DNA of 64,000 nt from Terribium retamae (GCF_022347545.1 NZ_JAKREW010000015.1:53934-117933), one strand, 5' to 3'. Shown: positions 46,582 through 55,195, counted from the stretch's first letter. Numbers and translations: made by a program. The notes: generated by a model from the sequence alone, not told the origin.

Positions 46582-47501
46582 TCGACATAGTCTTTCACGC
46601 CGGTTTCCACGTCGCGGAACTGGCCGTTGTAACCGGCAGCACGCAGGCGGGACATATCAGCTTGGGTGAAGCTCTGGTAGCTGCCCTTCAGATGGTCGGG
46701 GAAGTCGATATATTCGATGCTGCCTTTGCCGAGCGAGCCGATCACCGTTTCTGCGATGGTACGGAAGGGCTGTGCGCGGCCAGTGCCACAGTTGAAGATG
46801 CCGCTGGCGCCTCGCTTCCAGAGCCAGAGATTGACGTCGGCGACATCGCCGACATGGATGAAGTCGCGGCTTTGCTCGCCAGGACCGAAGCCGTCATAGG
46901 CGCCGAACAGCTTCGGGTTCTCGCCGCGCCCGACCTGATTGAACAGATGGAAGGCTACCGAAGCCATCGTGCCCTTGTGCTGTTCGCGAGGGCCGTAGAC
47001 ATTGAAGTAGCGCAGGCCGGCGACCTGTGAGTGGCCTGGGCCGACGATGCGGCGAACGTAGTCGTCGAACAATTTCTTCGACCACGCGTAGACATTGAGC
47101 GGGCGCTCGAATTCCTGGTCTTCCCGGAACTCGGAGCCACCGCCATAGACCGAGGCCGAGGATGCGTAGAGGAAAGGCACGCGCTGCTCGAGGCAGGCAT
47201 GCAGCAGGCGCTTCGAATAGGAGAAATTCACCTCCATCATGAATTTGCCGTTCCACTCGGTGGTGGTGGAGCAGGCGCCTTGATGGAAGACGGCTTCGAT
47301 CTTGCCGAGCTTGCCGGCCTCGAACAAGGCTGGAAACTCGTCCTTGTCGAGATAGTCGGCGATCCTGAGATCGGCCAGATTGACGATCTTGTGGCCGTCG
47401 GTCAGGTCGTCGACGACCAGGATGTCGTCATGGCCTTCCGCGTTGAGCGCGGCGACGATGTTGGAGCCGATCATGCCGGCGCCGCCGGTTACGATGATCA
47501 T
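46554..47501 (-). CDS. hldD: ADP-L-glycero-D-manno-heptose 6-epimerase
   Basis: The 315-residue NAD(P)-dependent epimerase makes ADP-L,D-heptose, the donor for WaaC and Waa[20 protein letters not shown] is the Rossmann motif, the SSASVYGGG segment and [12 protein letters not shown] supply the Ser/Tyr/Lys catalytic set, and [21 protein letters not shown] is family-specific. ATG 47501 has GAGG five bases upstream; a GTG at 47507 is an alternative. It leads a leftward unit and is divergent from hldE. Confidence 0.96.
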   Translation of the reverse strand: MIIVTGGAGMIGSNIVAALNAEGHDDILVVDDLTDGHKIVNLADLRIADYLDKDEFPALFEAGKLGKIEAVFHQGACSTTTEWNGKFMMEVNFSYSKRLLHACLEQRVPFLYASSASVYGGGSEFREDQEFERPLNVYAWSKKLFDDYVRRIVGPGHSQVAGLRYFNVYGPREQHKGTMASVAFHLFNQVGRGENPKLFGAYDGFGPGEQSRDFIHVGDVADVNLWLWKRGASGIFNCGTGRAQPFRTIAETVIGSLGKGSIEYIDFPDHLKGSYQSFTQADMSRLRAAGYNGQFRDVETGVKDYVEWLKARRSS

Positions 47502-47638
47502 CAGCACCTCGGATTGTTGAGCGGATCGCGGTCCTTATAGGAGAGGTGGAGGAGCCTGTCGACAAGGGTATCCATGGTAAGGCATCAATGGCCTTGCCGC
47601 AGTTGCACTGCCCTGCTTTGCGGTATATCGGCTTGCGC

Positions 47639-49126
47639 ATGAGCGAGTTGCACCTGTCTTCTCCTGAAATCCTTCACCGCGCGATCGCCCGGTTTGCCGA
47701 TATCACCGTGCTGGTGGTCGGCGATCTGATCCTCGACCGCTTCGTCAGCGGCGTAATCGAACGCATCTCGCCGGAAGCGCCGATCCCTGTCCTGCATGGC
47801 CGCGGTGAAACACTGGCGGTCGGTGGCGCCGGCAATGTCGTGTCCAACATCGTCTCATTGGGAGGCAAGGCAATCCCTGTCTCTGTCCTCGGAGACGATG
47901 CTGCCGGTCGCAACGTCATGCGCATGTTCGCCGAATTGGGCATCGACGCAGGCGGCATTGGACTGACACGCGATCGTATGACGTCTTCGAAGAGTCGCTT
48001 CAGCGCGCTCAACCAGCAGGTTCTGCGGTTTGACGAAGAAGAAGTCCGGGCGCTGGACACTGCGGAGCGAACCAGGCTGCTTGCCGATTTTCGAGCGGCG
48101 CTTTCCAGATCCGATATCGTCATCTTGTCCGACTACGGCAAAGGCGTCCTGCTCGATGGCGTGGCAGCGCAACTGATCGCGATCTGTCGTGAGGCAGGCA
48201 AACCGGTTCTCGTCGACCCGAAGGGGCGAGACTATGCACGCTATCAGGGCGCCACGGCCGTGACGCCGAACCGCAAGGAATTGGGTGAAGCCGTAGGGCG
48301 CTCGGTCTTCACGGATGAGGAAATCGTTGCTGCCGCGCGCGAACTGATCGCGGCCAACGACTTTGATTTCGTCGTGGCGACCCGCAGCGAAAAGGGCATG
48401 AGCGTCGTCGACGCGCAATCGGCGCGTCACATCGCAACCCAGGCCCGCGCGGTGTTCGACGTCTCCGGTGCAGGCGATACGGTGATAGCCTCCTTTACGC
48501 TCGCACTGGCGGCAGGCGCCGATCGCGCTGCCGCGGCAGCCATTGCCAATGCTGCCGGCGGCGTTGTCGTCGGCAAACGTGGCACGGCCCGCGTCACGGC
48601 CGACGAAGTGACCGGAGCGCTGTTTCGTTCGCACGGCGCGGTCCACAAGGATGCAATTCTCGATGCTGACGCGGCCCAGCGGCTGGTAAGAACCTGGAAG
48701 GATGAAGGCCTGACCGTCGGCTTCACCAATGGTTGCTTCGATATCCTGCATGCTGGCCATGTCAGCCTTCTCAATGCCGCGCGCAGCCAATGCGACAGGC
48801 TGGTCCTGGGCTTGAACAGCGACGCTTCCGTGCGGCGGCTGAAGGGGCCGGAGCGGCCGGTCAATGATCAACACGACCGTGCCTGCGTCCTGGCGGCCCT
48901 TGCCTCCATCGATGCGGTGGTGCTGTTCGAGGAGGACACGCCGCTGAAACTGATCGAGATGCTGCTGCCAGACATCCTGGTGAAAGGCGCGGACTATACA
49001 GTCGACCAGGTGGTTGGCGCCGACGTGGTGCAGAAGGCGGGCGGCCGTGTTGTCCTGGTCGATCTCGTCGCCGGAAAAAGCACCACCGGCACCATTGGCA
49101 AATTGCGCGGCCGCAGCGGAACCTGA
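47639..49126 (+). CDS. hldE: Bifunctional heptose-7-P kinase / heptose-1-P adenylyltransferase
   Basis: The 495-residue fusion has an N-terminal PfkB-like kinase (about 1-330). It shows DITVLVVGDLILDRFVSGVIERISPEAPIPVL and the anion-hole motif FDVSGAGDTVIASF. The C-terminal nucleotidyltransferase contains GFTNGCFDILHAGHVSLL (HxGH) and VLFEEDTPLKLIEMLLPDILVKGADY. The two domains perform the second and fourth steps of ADP-heptose synthesis. ATG 47639 gives the usual length; the ribosome site is weak. It heads hldE-gmhA-gmhB. Confidence 0.96.
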   Translation: MSELHLSSPEILHRAIARFADITVLVVGDLILDRFVSGVIERISPEAPIPVLHGRGETLAVGGAGNVVSNIVSLGGKAIPVSVLGDDAAGRNVMRMFAELGIDAGGIGLTRDRMTSSKSRFSALNQQVLRFDEEEVRALDTAERTRLLADFRAALSRSDIVILSDYGKGVLLDGVAAQLIAICREAGKPVLVDPKGRDYARYQGATAVTPNRKELGEAVGRSVFTDEEIVAAARELIAANDFDFVVATRSEKGMSVVDAQSARHIATQARAVFDVSGAGDTVIASFTLALAAGADRAAAAAIANAAGGVVVGKRGTARVTADEVTGALFRSHGAVHKDAILDADAAQRLVRTWKDEGLTVGFTNGCFDILHAGHVSLLNAARSQCDRLVLGLNSDASVRRLKGPERPVNDQHDRACVLAALASIDAVVLFEEDTPLKLIEMLLPDILVKGADYTVDQVVGADVVQKAGGRVVLVDLVAGKSTTGTIGKLRGRSGT

Positions 49127-49131
49127 ACTCC

Positions 49132-49713
49132 ATGTCCAATCTGAATGACTATCTTGTCCGCTCCGCTGCCGCGATCACGGCCATGGCCGAGCGCGATCTT
49201 TCCGCTGAAATGCAACGCGCAACCGATGCGGTCGTCGCGGCGCTATCCGCGGGCAAGGCCTTCCTGATCTGCGGCAATGGTGGCTCGGCGAGCGATGCGA
49301 TCCACATTGCCGGCGAACTGGTCGGCCGCTTTCTGAAAGAGCGCAAGGCCTACAACGTCATCGCGCTGCCTGCCAATGCAGCCGTGCTGACGGCCTGGGG
49401 CAATGATTACGGTTTCGACACGGTGTTTTCCCGGCAGGTTGAAGCGCATGGCGCGCAAGATGCCGTGCTGCTGGCGATCTCGACCAGCGGCAACTCCCCT
49501 TCCATTCTGGCGGCGGCGGAACAGGCGCGCGCCATGGGCATGACGGTGATTGGCATGACGGGCGACACTGGCGGCAAGCTGAAGCCGCTGTGCGATATCC
49601 TGCTCAACGTGCCGTCCAGTTTCACGCCGATCATCCAGCAGGGCCATATCTGCCTCTACCACTATCTTTGCGAAGAGGTGGAAAGCCGTCTGAGCAACGG
49701 TCCCGCGGCCTGA
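49132..49713 (+). CDS. gmhA: Sedoheptulose-7-phosphate isomerase
   Basis: The 193-residue SIS-domain protein converts sedoheptulose 7-phosphate to D-glycero-D-manno-heptose 7-phosphate, the first step of heptose synthesis. FLICGNGGSASDAIHIAGELVGRF and LLAISTSGNSPSILAAAEQA are the phosphate loops; FTPIIQQGHICLYHYLCEEVE contains the catalytic His region. It starts five bases after hldE and its stop overlaps the gmhB start (TGATG). Confidence 0.96.
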   Translation: MSNLNDYLVRSAAAITAMAERDLSAEMQRATDAVVAALSAGKAFLICGNGGSASDAIHIAGELVGRFLKERKAYNVIALPANAAVLTAWGNDYGFDTVFSRQVEAHGAQDAVLLAISTSGNSPSILAAAEQARAMGMTVIGMTGDTGGKLKPLCDILLNVPSSFTPIIQQGHICLYHYLCEEVESRLSNGPAA

Positions 49714-50369
49714 TGCCCGAGACAAAGGCCTCGTATCCGCTCGAAGCGCCCGGGCTTTGGGTGGAACGAATTGGCCAGACACGCTTTGCAGCCGGTCGAC
49801 CGGCTGTATTTCTCGACCGCGACGGCACGATCAATGTCGATATCGGCTATCCCAGTGAGCCGCGACAGATTGTGTTGCGTAACCAGATCGTGCCCGTCAT
49901 CCAGGCTGCCAACCAGGCGGGATTGCCGGCAATCATCGTAACCAACCAGTCCGGCATCGCGCGCGGTTATTTCGGCTGGGATGTTTTTGCTGGCGTCAAC
50001 AACCGGGTGCTGGATCTCCTGGCTGAGCGGAATTGCTTCATCGACATGGTCCTGGCCTGCGCCTACCACGAGGCTGGAGAAGGCGTTCTGGCGGCGAACG
50101 ACCATCCCATGCGCAAACCCAACCCGGGCATGCTTTTGACCGCTGCGGCAAGGCTGGACCTCGACCTGGTCGGATCGATCATACTTGGCGACAAGGAGGC
50201 CGACATCGAGGCGGGACGCCGCGCGGGACTGTCACGACTGTTCCATGTGAAGGATGGCGCTGACGCGGAACAAGCAGCGATGCGCGAAATTCAGGCTATT
50301 GGCCTGCCTCGAGGGTGTTCTTTTCAGCGCGGCGTTCGTCGCGTGCCTCGAAGAGCTTCGCTTCGGTGA
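49713..50369 (+). CDS. gmhB: D-glycero-D-manno-heptose-1,7-bisphosphate 7-phosphatase
   Basis: The 218-residue HAD phosphatase has motif I FLDRDGTINVDIGY, motif II VTNQSGIARGYF, a Cys/His zinc loop (CAYHEAGEGV) and motif IV ILGDKEADIEAGRRAG. It removes the 7-phosphate in heptose synthesis. ATG 49713 overlaps the gmhA stop. The C-terminus RGCSFQRGVRRVPRRASLR lies in a 74-base antisense overlap with the GT2 gene and looks unlike other family members, possibly an extension created by stop-codon loss. Confidence 0.93.
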   Translation: MPETKASYPLEAPGLWVERIGQTRFAAGRPAVFLDRDGTINVDIGYPSEPRQIVLRNQIVPVIQAANQAGLPAIIVTNQSGIARGYFGWDVFAGVNNRVLDLLAERNCFIDMVLACAYHEAGEGVLAANDHPMRKPNPGMLLTAAARLDLDLVGSIILGDKEADIEAGRRAGLSRLFHVKDGADAEQAAMREIQAIGLPRGCSFQRGVRRVPRRASLR

Positions 50370-51114
50370 CGTAGGAATAGAGGAAGACCATCGCCGAGTG
50401 GACATAGCCATGGCGGCCGCACAGGAAATAGCGCTTGCCGATGTAGAATTTCAGGAAATTGATCCAGGGTGAGACCATCAGCCGCGCCATGCTGGGTTTT
50501 TCACCCTGCTCGCTCTGGGCTTCGACCTTGAGCGATGAATAGGCGTTGGTGCGCTTCAAATCCTCCGTCAGCGAGGTGGCGCGACGATGCAGAAGCATCC
50601 CTTTTTCGATGAGCGCGGTGGGGCCGGGCACCCTGAAGGATTCATGCACGCGCTGGGCGATATCCATTGTCGCCCTGTCTCGGCGAAAGAAGCGGAAGAT
50701 GCGATTGTGAGCGACCCAGCGATGGGCATAGCCATAGCCTTTGAGATAGTCGCGACGACGGACGAACCAGCCATCGATATCGGCGCTGCCTGAACCTGCG
50801 ATGTCGATGATGGACTGCCTCAGTTCGGCGTCGGCGCGCTCGTCGGCCTCGATGCACAGGCACCAGGGCTGCGTGGCTTGTTCCAGCGCAAAAAGTCGCT
50901 GCTTGGCGAAACCCGGCCAATCATTGTGGAAGAGGCGGATCGGATAACCCTTGGCGATGAAATCTTCGATGCATTCCAGCGTGCCGTCCGTCGAGCCTGA
51001 GTCCACCACGACGATTTCAGCGCAGAAATCGACGCTCTGCAGGCAGTCGGCAATCATGTCGACCTCATTCTTGCAGATGATCAGAGCGGAGACGGGCGTG
51101 TTGAATTGAGACAT
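50296..51114 (-). CDS. WaaE/KdtX-like glycosyltransferase family 2
   Basis: The 272-residue enzyme begins SALIICKNEVDMIADCLQSVDFCAEIVVVDSGSTDGTLE and has the acidic motif CLCIEADERADAEL (EADE in place of DxD). HESFRVPGPTALIEKGMLLHRRA and a C-terminal aromatic/basic region (LKFYIGKRYFLCGRHGYVHS) typical of WaaE/LgtF core glucosyltransferases follow. It likely decorates the LPS inner core built by the adjacent heptosyltransferases. It is convergent with gmhB and overlaps it by 74 bases; no strong ribosome site is seen. Confidence 0.88.
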   Translation of the reverse strand: MSQFNTPVSALIICKNEVDMIADCLQSVDFCAEIVVVDSGSTDGTLECIEDFIAKGYPIRLFHNDWPGFAKQRLFALEQATQPWCLCIEADERADAELRQSIIDIAGSGSADIDGWFVRRRDYLKGYGYAHRWVAHNRIFRFFRRDRATMDIAQRVHESFRVPGPTALIEKGMLLHRRATSLTEDLKRTNAYSSLKVEAQSEQGEKPSMARLMVSPWINFLKFYIGKRYFLCGRHGYVHSAMVFLYSYVTEAKLFEARDERRAEKNTLEAGQ

Positions 51115-51160
51115 GAAGGAAGAACTAGACGCGGCGTGGGCTGCGTCCAGCCATGCGCCT

Positions 51161-51652
51161 TTACTGTGTTTGGTTCAAGGCATTGATTTCGACTAATCCG
51201 GCATCTTTCACTTGCCTGATCGTCAGCGCGGTGCGCACCGTATCGACATTCGGCGTGGAGGTGAGTTCCTCGATGACGAAGCTCTGGAAGGTAGCGAGAT
51301 CGCTCGTCACGCAATGCAGCAGGAAGTCGGATTCCCCCGATACCATCCATGCGTCGCGCACGATCGGCCAACTGCGTGTGCGCTCGGCAAAGGCCTTCAG
51401 TTCCGCATCTGCCTGATGATGCAGCCCGATAAGGCAGAACGCCACGACATCCATGCCGAGAGCGGGCGCATTGAGCAGGGCACGGTAGCCGCGGATGATG
51501 CCGGTTTCCTCAAGGCGCTTGACGCGCCGCAGGCACGGCGGAGCCGATATGCCGACGCGTCGCGACAGCTCGACATTCGTCATGCGGCCATCGCGCTGCA
51601 ACTCGCGCAGTATCTTCCAGTCGATGGCATCCAGGTCGGCTTTTATCGGCAT
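51161..51652 (-). CDS. Lrp/AsnC-family regulator
   Basis: The 163-residue regulator has an N-terminal HTH (LDAIDWKILRELQRDGRMTNVELSRRVGISAPPCLRRVKRLEETGIIRGY) and a C-terminal RAM ligand domain with VVAFCLIGLHHQAD, WMVSGESDFLLHCV and the end TSTPNVDTVRTALTIRQVKD. It senses amino acids or similar effectors. ATG 51652 gives the usual length. It is divergent from trxB, an order (lrp, trxB, lsrB) also found in Sinorhizobium as I recall. Confidence 0.93.
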   Translation of the reverse strand: MPIKADLDAIDWKILRELQRDGRMTNVELSRRVGISAPPCLRRVKRLEETGIIRGYRALLNAPALGMDVVAFCLIGLHHQADAELKAFAERTRSWPIVRDAWMVSGESDFLLHCVTSDLATFQSFVIEELTSTPNVDTVRTALTIRQVKDAGLVEINALNQTQ

Positions 51653-51910
51653 GGTTTCTGCCCGCTGCGCAAGAATCTTTCGCAAACACGTCATTAAACG
51701 AGTTTGCGGGCAGCGCCATCCCCGCGAACCGGGAATTTTCAGTATTCCCCCGGGGCTGACCGCAATGGGCCGGTTTCTGCAGTCACTCAAGCATTATGGG
51801 GACACTTGCTGCACGTCCTTGCTGGCGGAGTGGGCAACACTTACATTGCGCGCAACAATTGCCGCTCGTTCGGGCCGCTCGGTGCGGCCGTTTTTTGCAA
51901 AGGCCGTTCC

Positions 51911-52885
51911 ATGACCGTCAAGCACGCGCCCGTTCTCATCATCGGTTCCGGACCGGCGGGCTATACTGCAGCCATCTACGCGGCCCGCGCCATGCTGAAG
52001 CCTGTCCTGGTAGCCGGCCTCCAGCAGGGCGGCCAATTGATGATTACCACGGATGTGGAGAATTATCCGGGCTTCGCCGATCCCGTGCAGGGACCGTGGC
52101 TAATGAGCGAGATGCAGAAGCAGGCCGAGCATGTCGGCACGGAGATCATCAACGACATCATCACAGAAGTCGATCTCGACGTTCGCCCGTTCGTAGCGAA
52201 GGGCGATTCCGGCACAACCTACACGGCTGATGCTTTGATCATCGCCACCGGCGCGCAGGCGAAGTGGCTGGGCATTCCTTCGGAGCAGACCTTCATGGGC
52301 TTCGGCGTTTCGGCATGCGCCACCTGCGACGGCTTCTTCTACCGCGGCAAGGATGTTGCGGTGATCGGTGGTGGCAATTCGGCAGTGGAAGAGGCACTTT
52401 ACCTCGCCAACCTGGCCAAGACGGTCACCGTCATCCATCGCCGCAGCGAATTCAGGGCTGAACGGATCCTGCGCGAGCGTTTGCTGCAGAAGGAAAACGT
52501 CCGCGTTATTTGGGATACGGTGGTGGACGAGATTACCGGGCGCCCGGGCAAGACCCCGTTGCCGCCTTCAGTCGAAGGGCTGAAGCTGCGCAATGTGGCG
52601 ACGGGCCAGGAAAGCCAACTCCTGGTCGACGGCGTGTTCGTGGCGATCGGTCATGCGCCGGCCGTGGAACTCTTCACCGGCAAGCTGAAGCAGAAGTCGA
52701 ATGGCTATCTGTGGACGGCCCCGGATTCGACCCGCACCGACGTCCCTGGCGTTTTCGCTGCGGGCGACGTGACGGACGACATCTACCGCCAGGCGGTGAC
52801 GGCGGCAGGTATGGGCTGCATGGCGGCGCTCGAGGCGGAAAAATATCTCGCAGGGATTGAGGTTCATCGGGAAGCGGCAGAGTAG
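51911..52885 (+). CDS. trxB: Thioredoxin reductase
   Basis: The 324-residue flavoenzyme reduces thioredoxin with NADPH. APVLIIGSGPAGYTAAIYAARA is the FAD fold, the redox pair is Cys136/Cys139 in SACATCDGFFYRG, VAVIGGGNSAVEEALYLA binds NADPH, and VPGVFAAGDVTDDIYRQAVTAAGMGC is the second FAD motif. ATG 51911 is used; the ribosome site is a modest AAAGG. It sits upstream of an LsrB-type LysR gene with a 53-base gap. Confidence 0.96.
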   Translation: MTVKHAPVLIIGSGPAGYTAAIYAARAMLKPVLVAGLQQGGQLMITTDVENYPGFADPVQGPWLMSEMQKQAEHVGTEIINDIITEVDLDVRPFVAKGDSGTTYTADALIIATGAQAKWLGIPSEQTFMGFGVSACATCDGFFYRGKDVAVIGGGNSAVEEALYLANLAKTVTVIHRRSEFRAERILRERLLQKENVRVIWDTVVDEITGRPGKTPLPPSVEGLKLRNVATGQESQLLVDGVFVAIGHAPAVELFTGKLKQKSNGYLWTAPDSTRTDVPGVFAAGDVTDDIYRQAVTAAGMGCMAALEAEKYLAGIEVHREAAE

Positions 52886-52938
52886 CCGCAGAATCTCCGA
52901 AATCTTCCTTCAGACGCCAAAACGAAACGAGGGGAATC

Positions 52939-53835
52939 ATGGCGCTGGATTGGGACAAACTTCGCGTGTTTCACGCAGCAGCCGAGGCTGGGTCTTTCAC
53001 GCATGCGGCCGAAACACTGCATCTTTCGCAGTCGGCGATTTCGCGACAGGTCAGCGCGCTGGAACATGACGTCGGCGTGCCGCTGTTCCATCGCCATGCG
53101 CGCGGGCTTGTTCTGACCGAACAGGGCGAGATGCTGTTCCGCACGGCGCATGACGTGCTGATGAAGCTGGAATCGATCAAGACAAGGCTGGCGGAATCCA
53201 AGGATCGTCCCTCGGGCATTCTGCGCGTGACGACGACGGTTGGCCTGGGTGCGGGTTGGCTGACCGACCGCGTGCAGGAATTTATCGACCTCTATCCGGA
53301 AATCCACCTCCAACTCATCCTTGCAAATGAGGAGCTGGACCTCACCATGCGGCAGGCCGATTGCGCGATCCGGTTGCGGCAGCCGCAGCAGCCGGACCTG
53401 ATCCAGCGGCGCCTGTTCACCGTGCATTTCCATCTCTATGCCTCGCCGGCCTATGTGAACAAATTCGGCAAGCCGGCGACCGTGGCGGAATTGAAGAGCC
53501 ACCGCATCGTCACTTTCGGCGTGCCGGTGCCGACACACCTGTCGGAACTCAATTGGCTGGAGACGGTGGGCGATTTTGAAAGCGGCCAGCGCGTGCCGAC
53601 GTTGCAGATCAACGACATCCTGTCGATCAAGCGTGCCGTACAGGGCGGCGCCGGCATCGCCATGCTGCCGGACTATGTGGTGGGCAAGGATGCCGGCTTG
53701 GTGCAGCTTCTGCCAGAAACGGAAGTTCCGTCTTTCGACACCTATTTTGCCTATCCGGACGCGATGAAGAACCAGGCGAAGCTGCATGTCTTCCGCGACT
53801 TCATTATCGCCAAGGCCCGCAACTGGTCGTACTGA
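52939..53835 (+). CDS. LsrB/VtlR-like LysR-family regulator
   Basis: The 298-residue regulator has the LysR HTH (LRVFHAAAEAGSFTHAAETLHLSQSAISRQVSALEHDVGVPLF) and a periplasmic-binding-like effector domain (ILRVTTTVGLGAGWLTDRVQEFIDLYPEI). Position directly after trxB and similarity of the start match LsrB of Sinorhizobium and VtlR of Brucella. VtlR activates AbcR-type small RNAs. Only one Cys (Cys142) is present, relevant because LsrB is reported to sense oxidation via cysteines. GAGGGG precedes the ATG. An AbcR-like RNA gene lies 0.8 kb downstream. Confidence 0.93.
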   Translation: MALDWDKLRVFHAAAEAGSFTHAAETLHLSQSAISRQVSALEHDVGVPLFHRHARGLVLTEQGEMLFRTAHDVLMKLESIKTRLAESKDRPSGILRVTTTVGLGAGWLTDRVQEFIDLYPEIHLQLILANEELDLTMRQADCAIRLRQPQQPDLIQRRLFTVHFHLYASPAYVNKFGKPATVAELKSHRIVTFGVPVPTHLSELNWLETVGDFESGQRVPTLQINDILSIKRAVQGGAGIAMLPDYVVGKDAGLVQLLPETEVPSFDTYFAYPDAMKNQAKLHVFRDFIIAKARNWSY

Positions 53836-53872
53836 CTGGATGCTTTTCCGACGTTCTGCCGAGAATGACCGG

Positions 53873-54376
53873 CTACTCGCCACGCCAAGGTGTCAGCCGC
53901 GGTAGCCAGCCGGGCACGGCGTGGCGGTAGGCGTCGTACTCCTCGCCATAACGCCGGCTCAGCGTTGGCTCCTCGTAAAAATGCACAAACGAGACCATGG
54001 CCGCGGCGATCACGGCCCCGTAGAGCAACAGGTCCAAGCTGGCGAAGAGCAGCGCCTGACCAGCGATGATCGAAAGTACGGCGACATACATAGGGTTGCG
54101 CACATGGCGATAAATGCCGCCGACCACCAGCTTCTCGGTCGGCGCCACCGGCGCGGGGGTGCCCATGCCCTCTAGGGCAAGGCGGCCGAAGGAATGCAGA
54201 AGCACGACAATGGCGACGCCGATCAGAAGCCAGCCGGCTGCCGCGAAAGCCAGGTTTGTCGAGAAGGGAAGCCGGTAGCGATCGAGGATCAGCCATGGCA
54301 GCACGCCGGCGACGACGCAGGGCGCGGCCAGGAAGAACACAGCGCTGCCGACGATGGCCGAACTTCTGCGCCTCAT
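53873..54376 (-). CDS. Isoprenylcysteine carboxyl methyltransferase-like membrane protein
   Basis: The 167-residue protein has about four or five membrane helices and the ICMT/PEMT SAM site: GIYRHVRNPMYVAVLSIIAGQALL, then FYEEPTLSRRYGEEYDAYRHAVPGWLPRL. Such bacterial proteins methylate lipids or small hydrophobic substrates. ATG 54376 is chosen by GGAGA five bases upstream. It is convergent with the LysR gene (37-base gap) and separates it from the small-RNA locus. A GCGGGA/TCCCGC palindrome (about 54398-54422) lies just upstream and may be an operator. Confidence 0.85.
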   Translation of the reverse strand: MRRRSSAIVGSAVFFLAAPCVVAGVLPWLILDRYRLPFSTNLAFAAAGWLLIGVAIVVLLHSFGRLALEGMGTPAPVAPTEKLVVGGIYRHVRNPMYVAVLSIIAGQALLFASLDLLLYGAVIAAAMVSFVHFYEEPTLSRRYGEEYDAYRHAVPGWLPRLTPWRGE

Positions 54377-54569
54377 GACGTTCTCCGATCGCTCCTCCCG
54401 CGGGATAGTATACCGATGTCCCGCCACTGCCTGTTTCCGCGTCAGGCAACTAACTGTGCCGGCAATGGTGAATGCATAGATTTGCAGCGCCGGTTGATCG
54501 TCGCCGTGCAATGTGCTGCTTTTCTGGCCCTATGGGCTTGAAATGTGCGTTAGACCACAGCCTATGACT

Positions 54570-54592
54570 TTTTGCATGTGTGCGATGCAAAA
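54570..54592. promoter_or_regulatory. Perfect 8-base inverted repeat upstream of the small RNA
   Basis: TTTTGCAT (54570-54577) and ATGCAAAA (54585-54592) are separated by GTGTGCG. The T-N11-A-containing palindrome lies about 40 bases before the predicted RNA start and upstream of -35-like TTGTTT (54600-54605) and -10-like CATATA (54623-54628, 17-base spacer). It is a good candidate binding site for the LsrB/VtlR-like regulator encoded at 52939-53835. Confidence 0.6.
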
Positions 54593-54633
54593 TAGGTGCT
54601 TGTTTATTGGGCAAGATGCGCCCATATATCATT

Positions 54634-54748
54634 CATCTCCTGGGCGCGTTCTCCTCCCATTAGCGCCCTCGAGTGTTCCCCTCTGGAGGTTTAGCCCTAA
54701 CGGGCACTTCCATTCAACTTAGCCGGGTCTTCGCGATCCGGCTTTTTT
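54634..54748 (+). ncRNA. AbcR-like (alpha-r15 family) trans-acting small RNA
   Basis: About 115 bases between a plausible promoter and a strong terminator, with no coding potential. The first hairpin is GGGCGC (54642-54647) with GCGCCC (54663-54668), and its 15-base loop carries TTCTCCTCCCA, an anti-Shine-Dalgarno sequence. A middle region follows with CCCCTCTGG (small CCTC/GAGG hairpin at 54680-54689) and GCCC-TAAC-GGGC (54694-54705). The terminator pairs AGCCGG (54721-54726) with CCGGCT (54738-54743), ending in T6 (54743-54748). Length, loop motif and the trxB-LysR neighbourhood match AbcR RNAs, which repress ABC-transporter mRNAs with Hfq. The 5' end is inferred. Confidence 0.75.
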
Positions 54749-55121
54749 GTTGCCCGTATCAAGCCCTGTCTGGGGCGGTCGAAACGACCGCTGGTAAGAC
54801 CAGGTTCACCGTTGAGCGATGACGGGGCTGTTTGCTGCACGGTCCAGATACGATCGAACCAGAATGCCCCGTTGGCTTGGCATGGCTGCCGGAAATCGAT
54901 TTCGATTTTTCGGCCGATCCGTTAGCAATCCGTCATGTAACGGTCACGTGTAACCCCAAGTAACATGTCAAAGAGCGAATTAGCGGTTATGCAGGTAGCT
55001 AGGACGCGATCAGAATCGTTCGAGGGATGGGGGCATCTCTCCACGTTCGGGCTCTGGCAACGGTCGCGTCCAGCTTAATTCTTCCGGTTGAGGTGAACCC
55101 ACCTGAATTGGATCTCATGCG
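54749..55121. other. Region between two small-RNA-like elements
   Basis: No gene is seen. It contains three GTAAC direct repeats (about 54937-54963) and a small AGGT-GAACCC-ACCT palindrome (55091-55104). TTGAGG (55088-55093) with GATCTC 17 bases on is a weak promoter-like pair in front of the second hairpin element. Confidence 0.4.
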
Positions 55122-55195
55122 GCGGACCTGACGTCTTTTTCTCCCAAGAAAGCGGTCCGCGAAAACGGCGTCCGGTCAGACCGGGCGCCGTTTTT
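55122..55195 (+). ncRNA. Candidate second small RNA or bidirectional terminator with CTCCC loop
   Basis: GCGGACC (55122-55128) pairs with GGTCCGC (55154-55160). The loop carries TTTTTCTCCCAAGAAA, where short T/A pairing leaves CTCCC (55141-55145) exposed. An intrinsic terminator follows: AACGGCG-T-CCGG (55164-55175) with CCGG-G-CGCCGTT (55181-55192) and T5 (55191-55195). The leftward strand also has a T4 run, so the terminator can serve the EF-G-like gene ending at 55250. The anti-Shine-Dalgarno loop recalls the RNA 0.4 kb to the left. Confidence 0.4.

Noticed and set aside
54930..54970. GTAAC direct repeats as iterons or a replication origin
   Set aside because: Only three short copies with unequal spacing and no DnaA-box or rep gene nearby.
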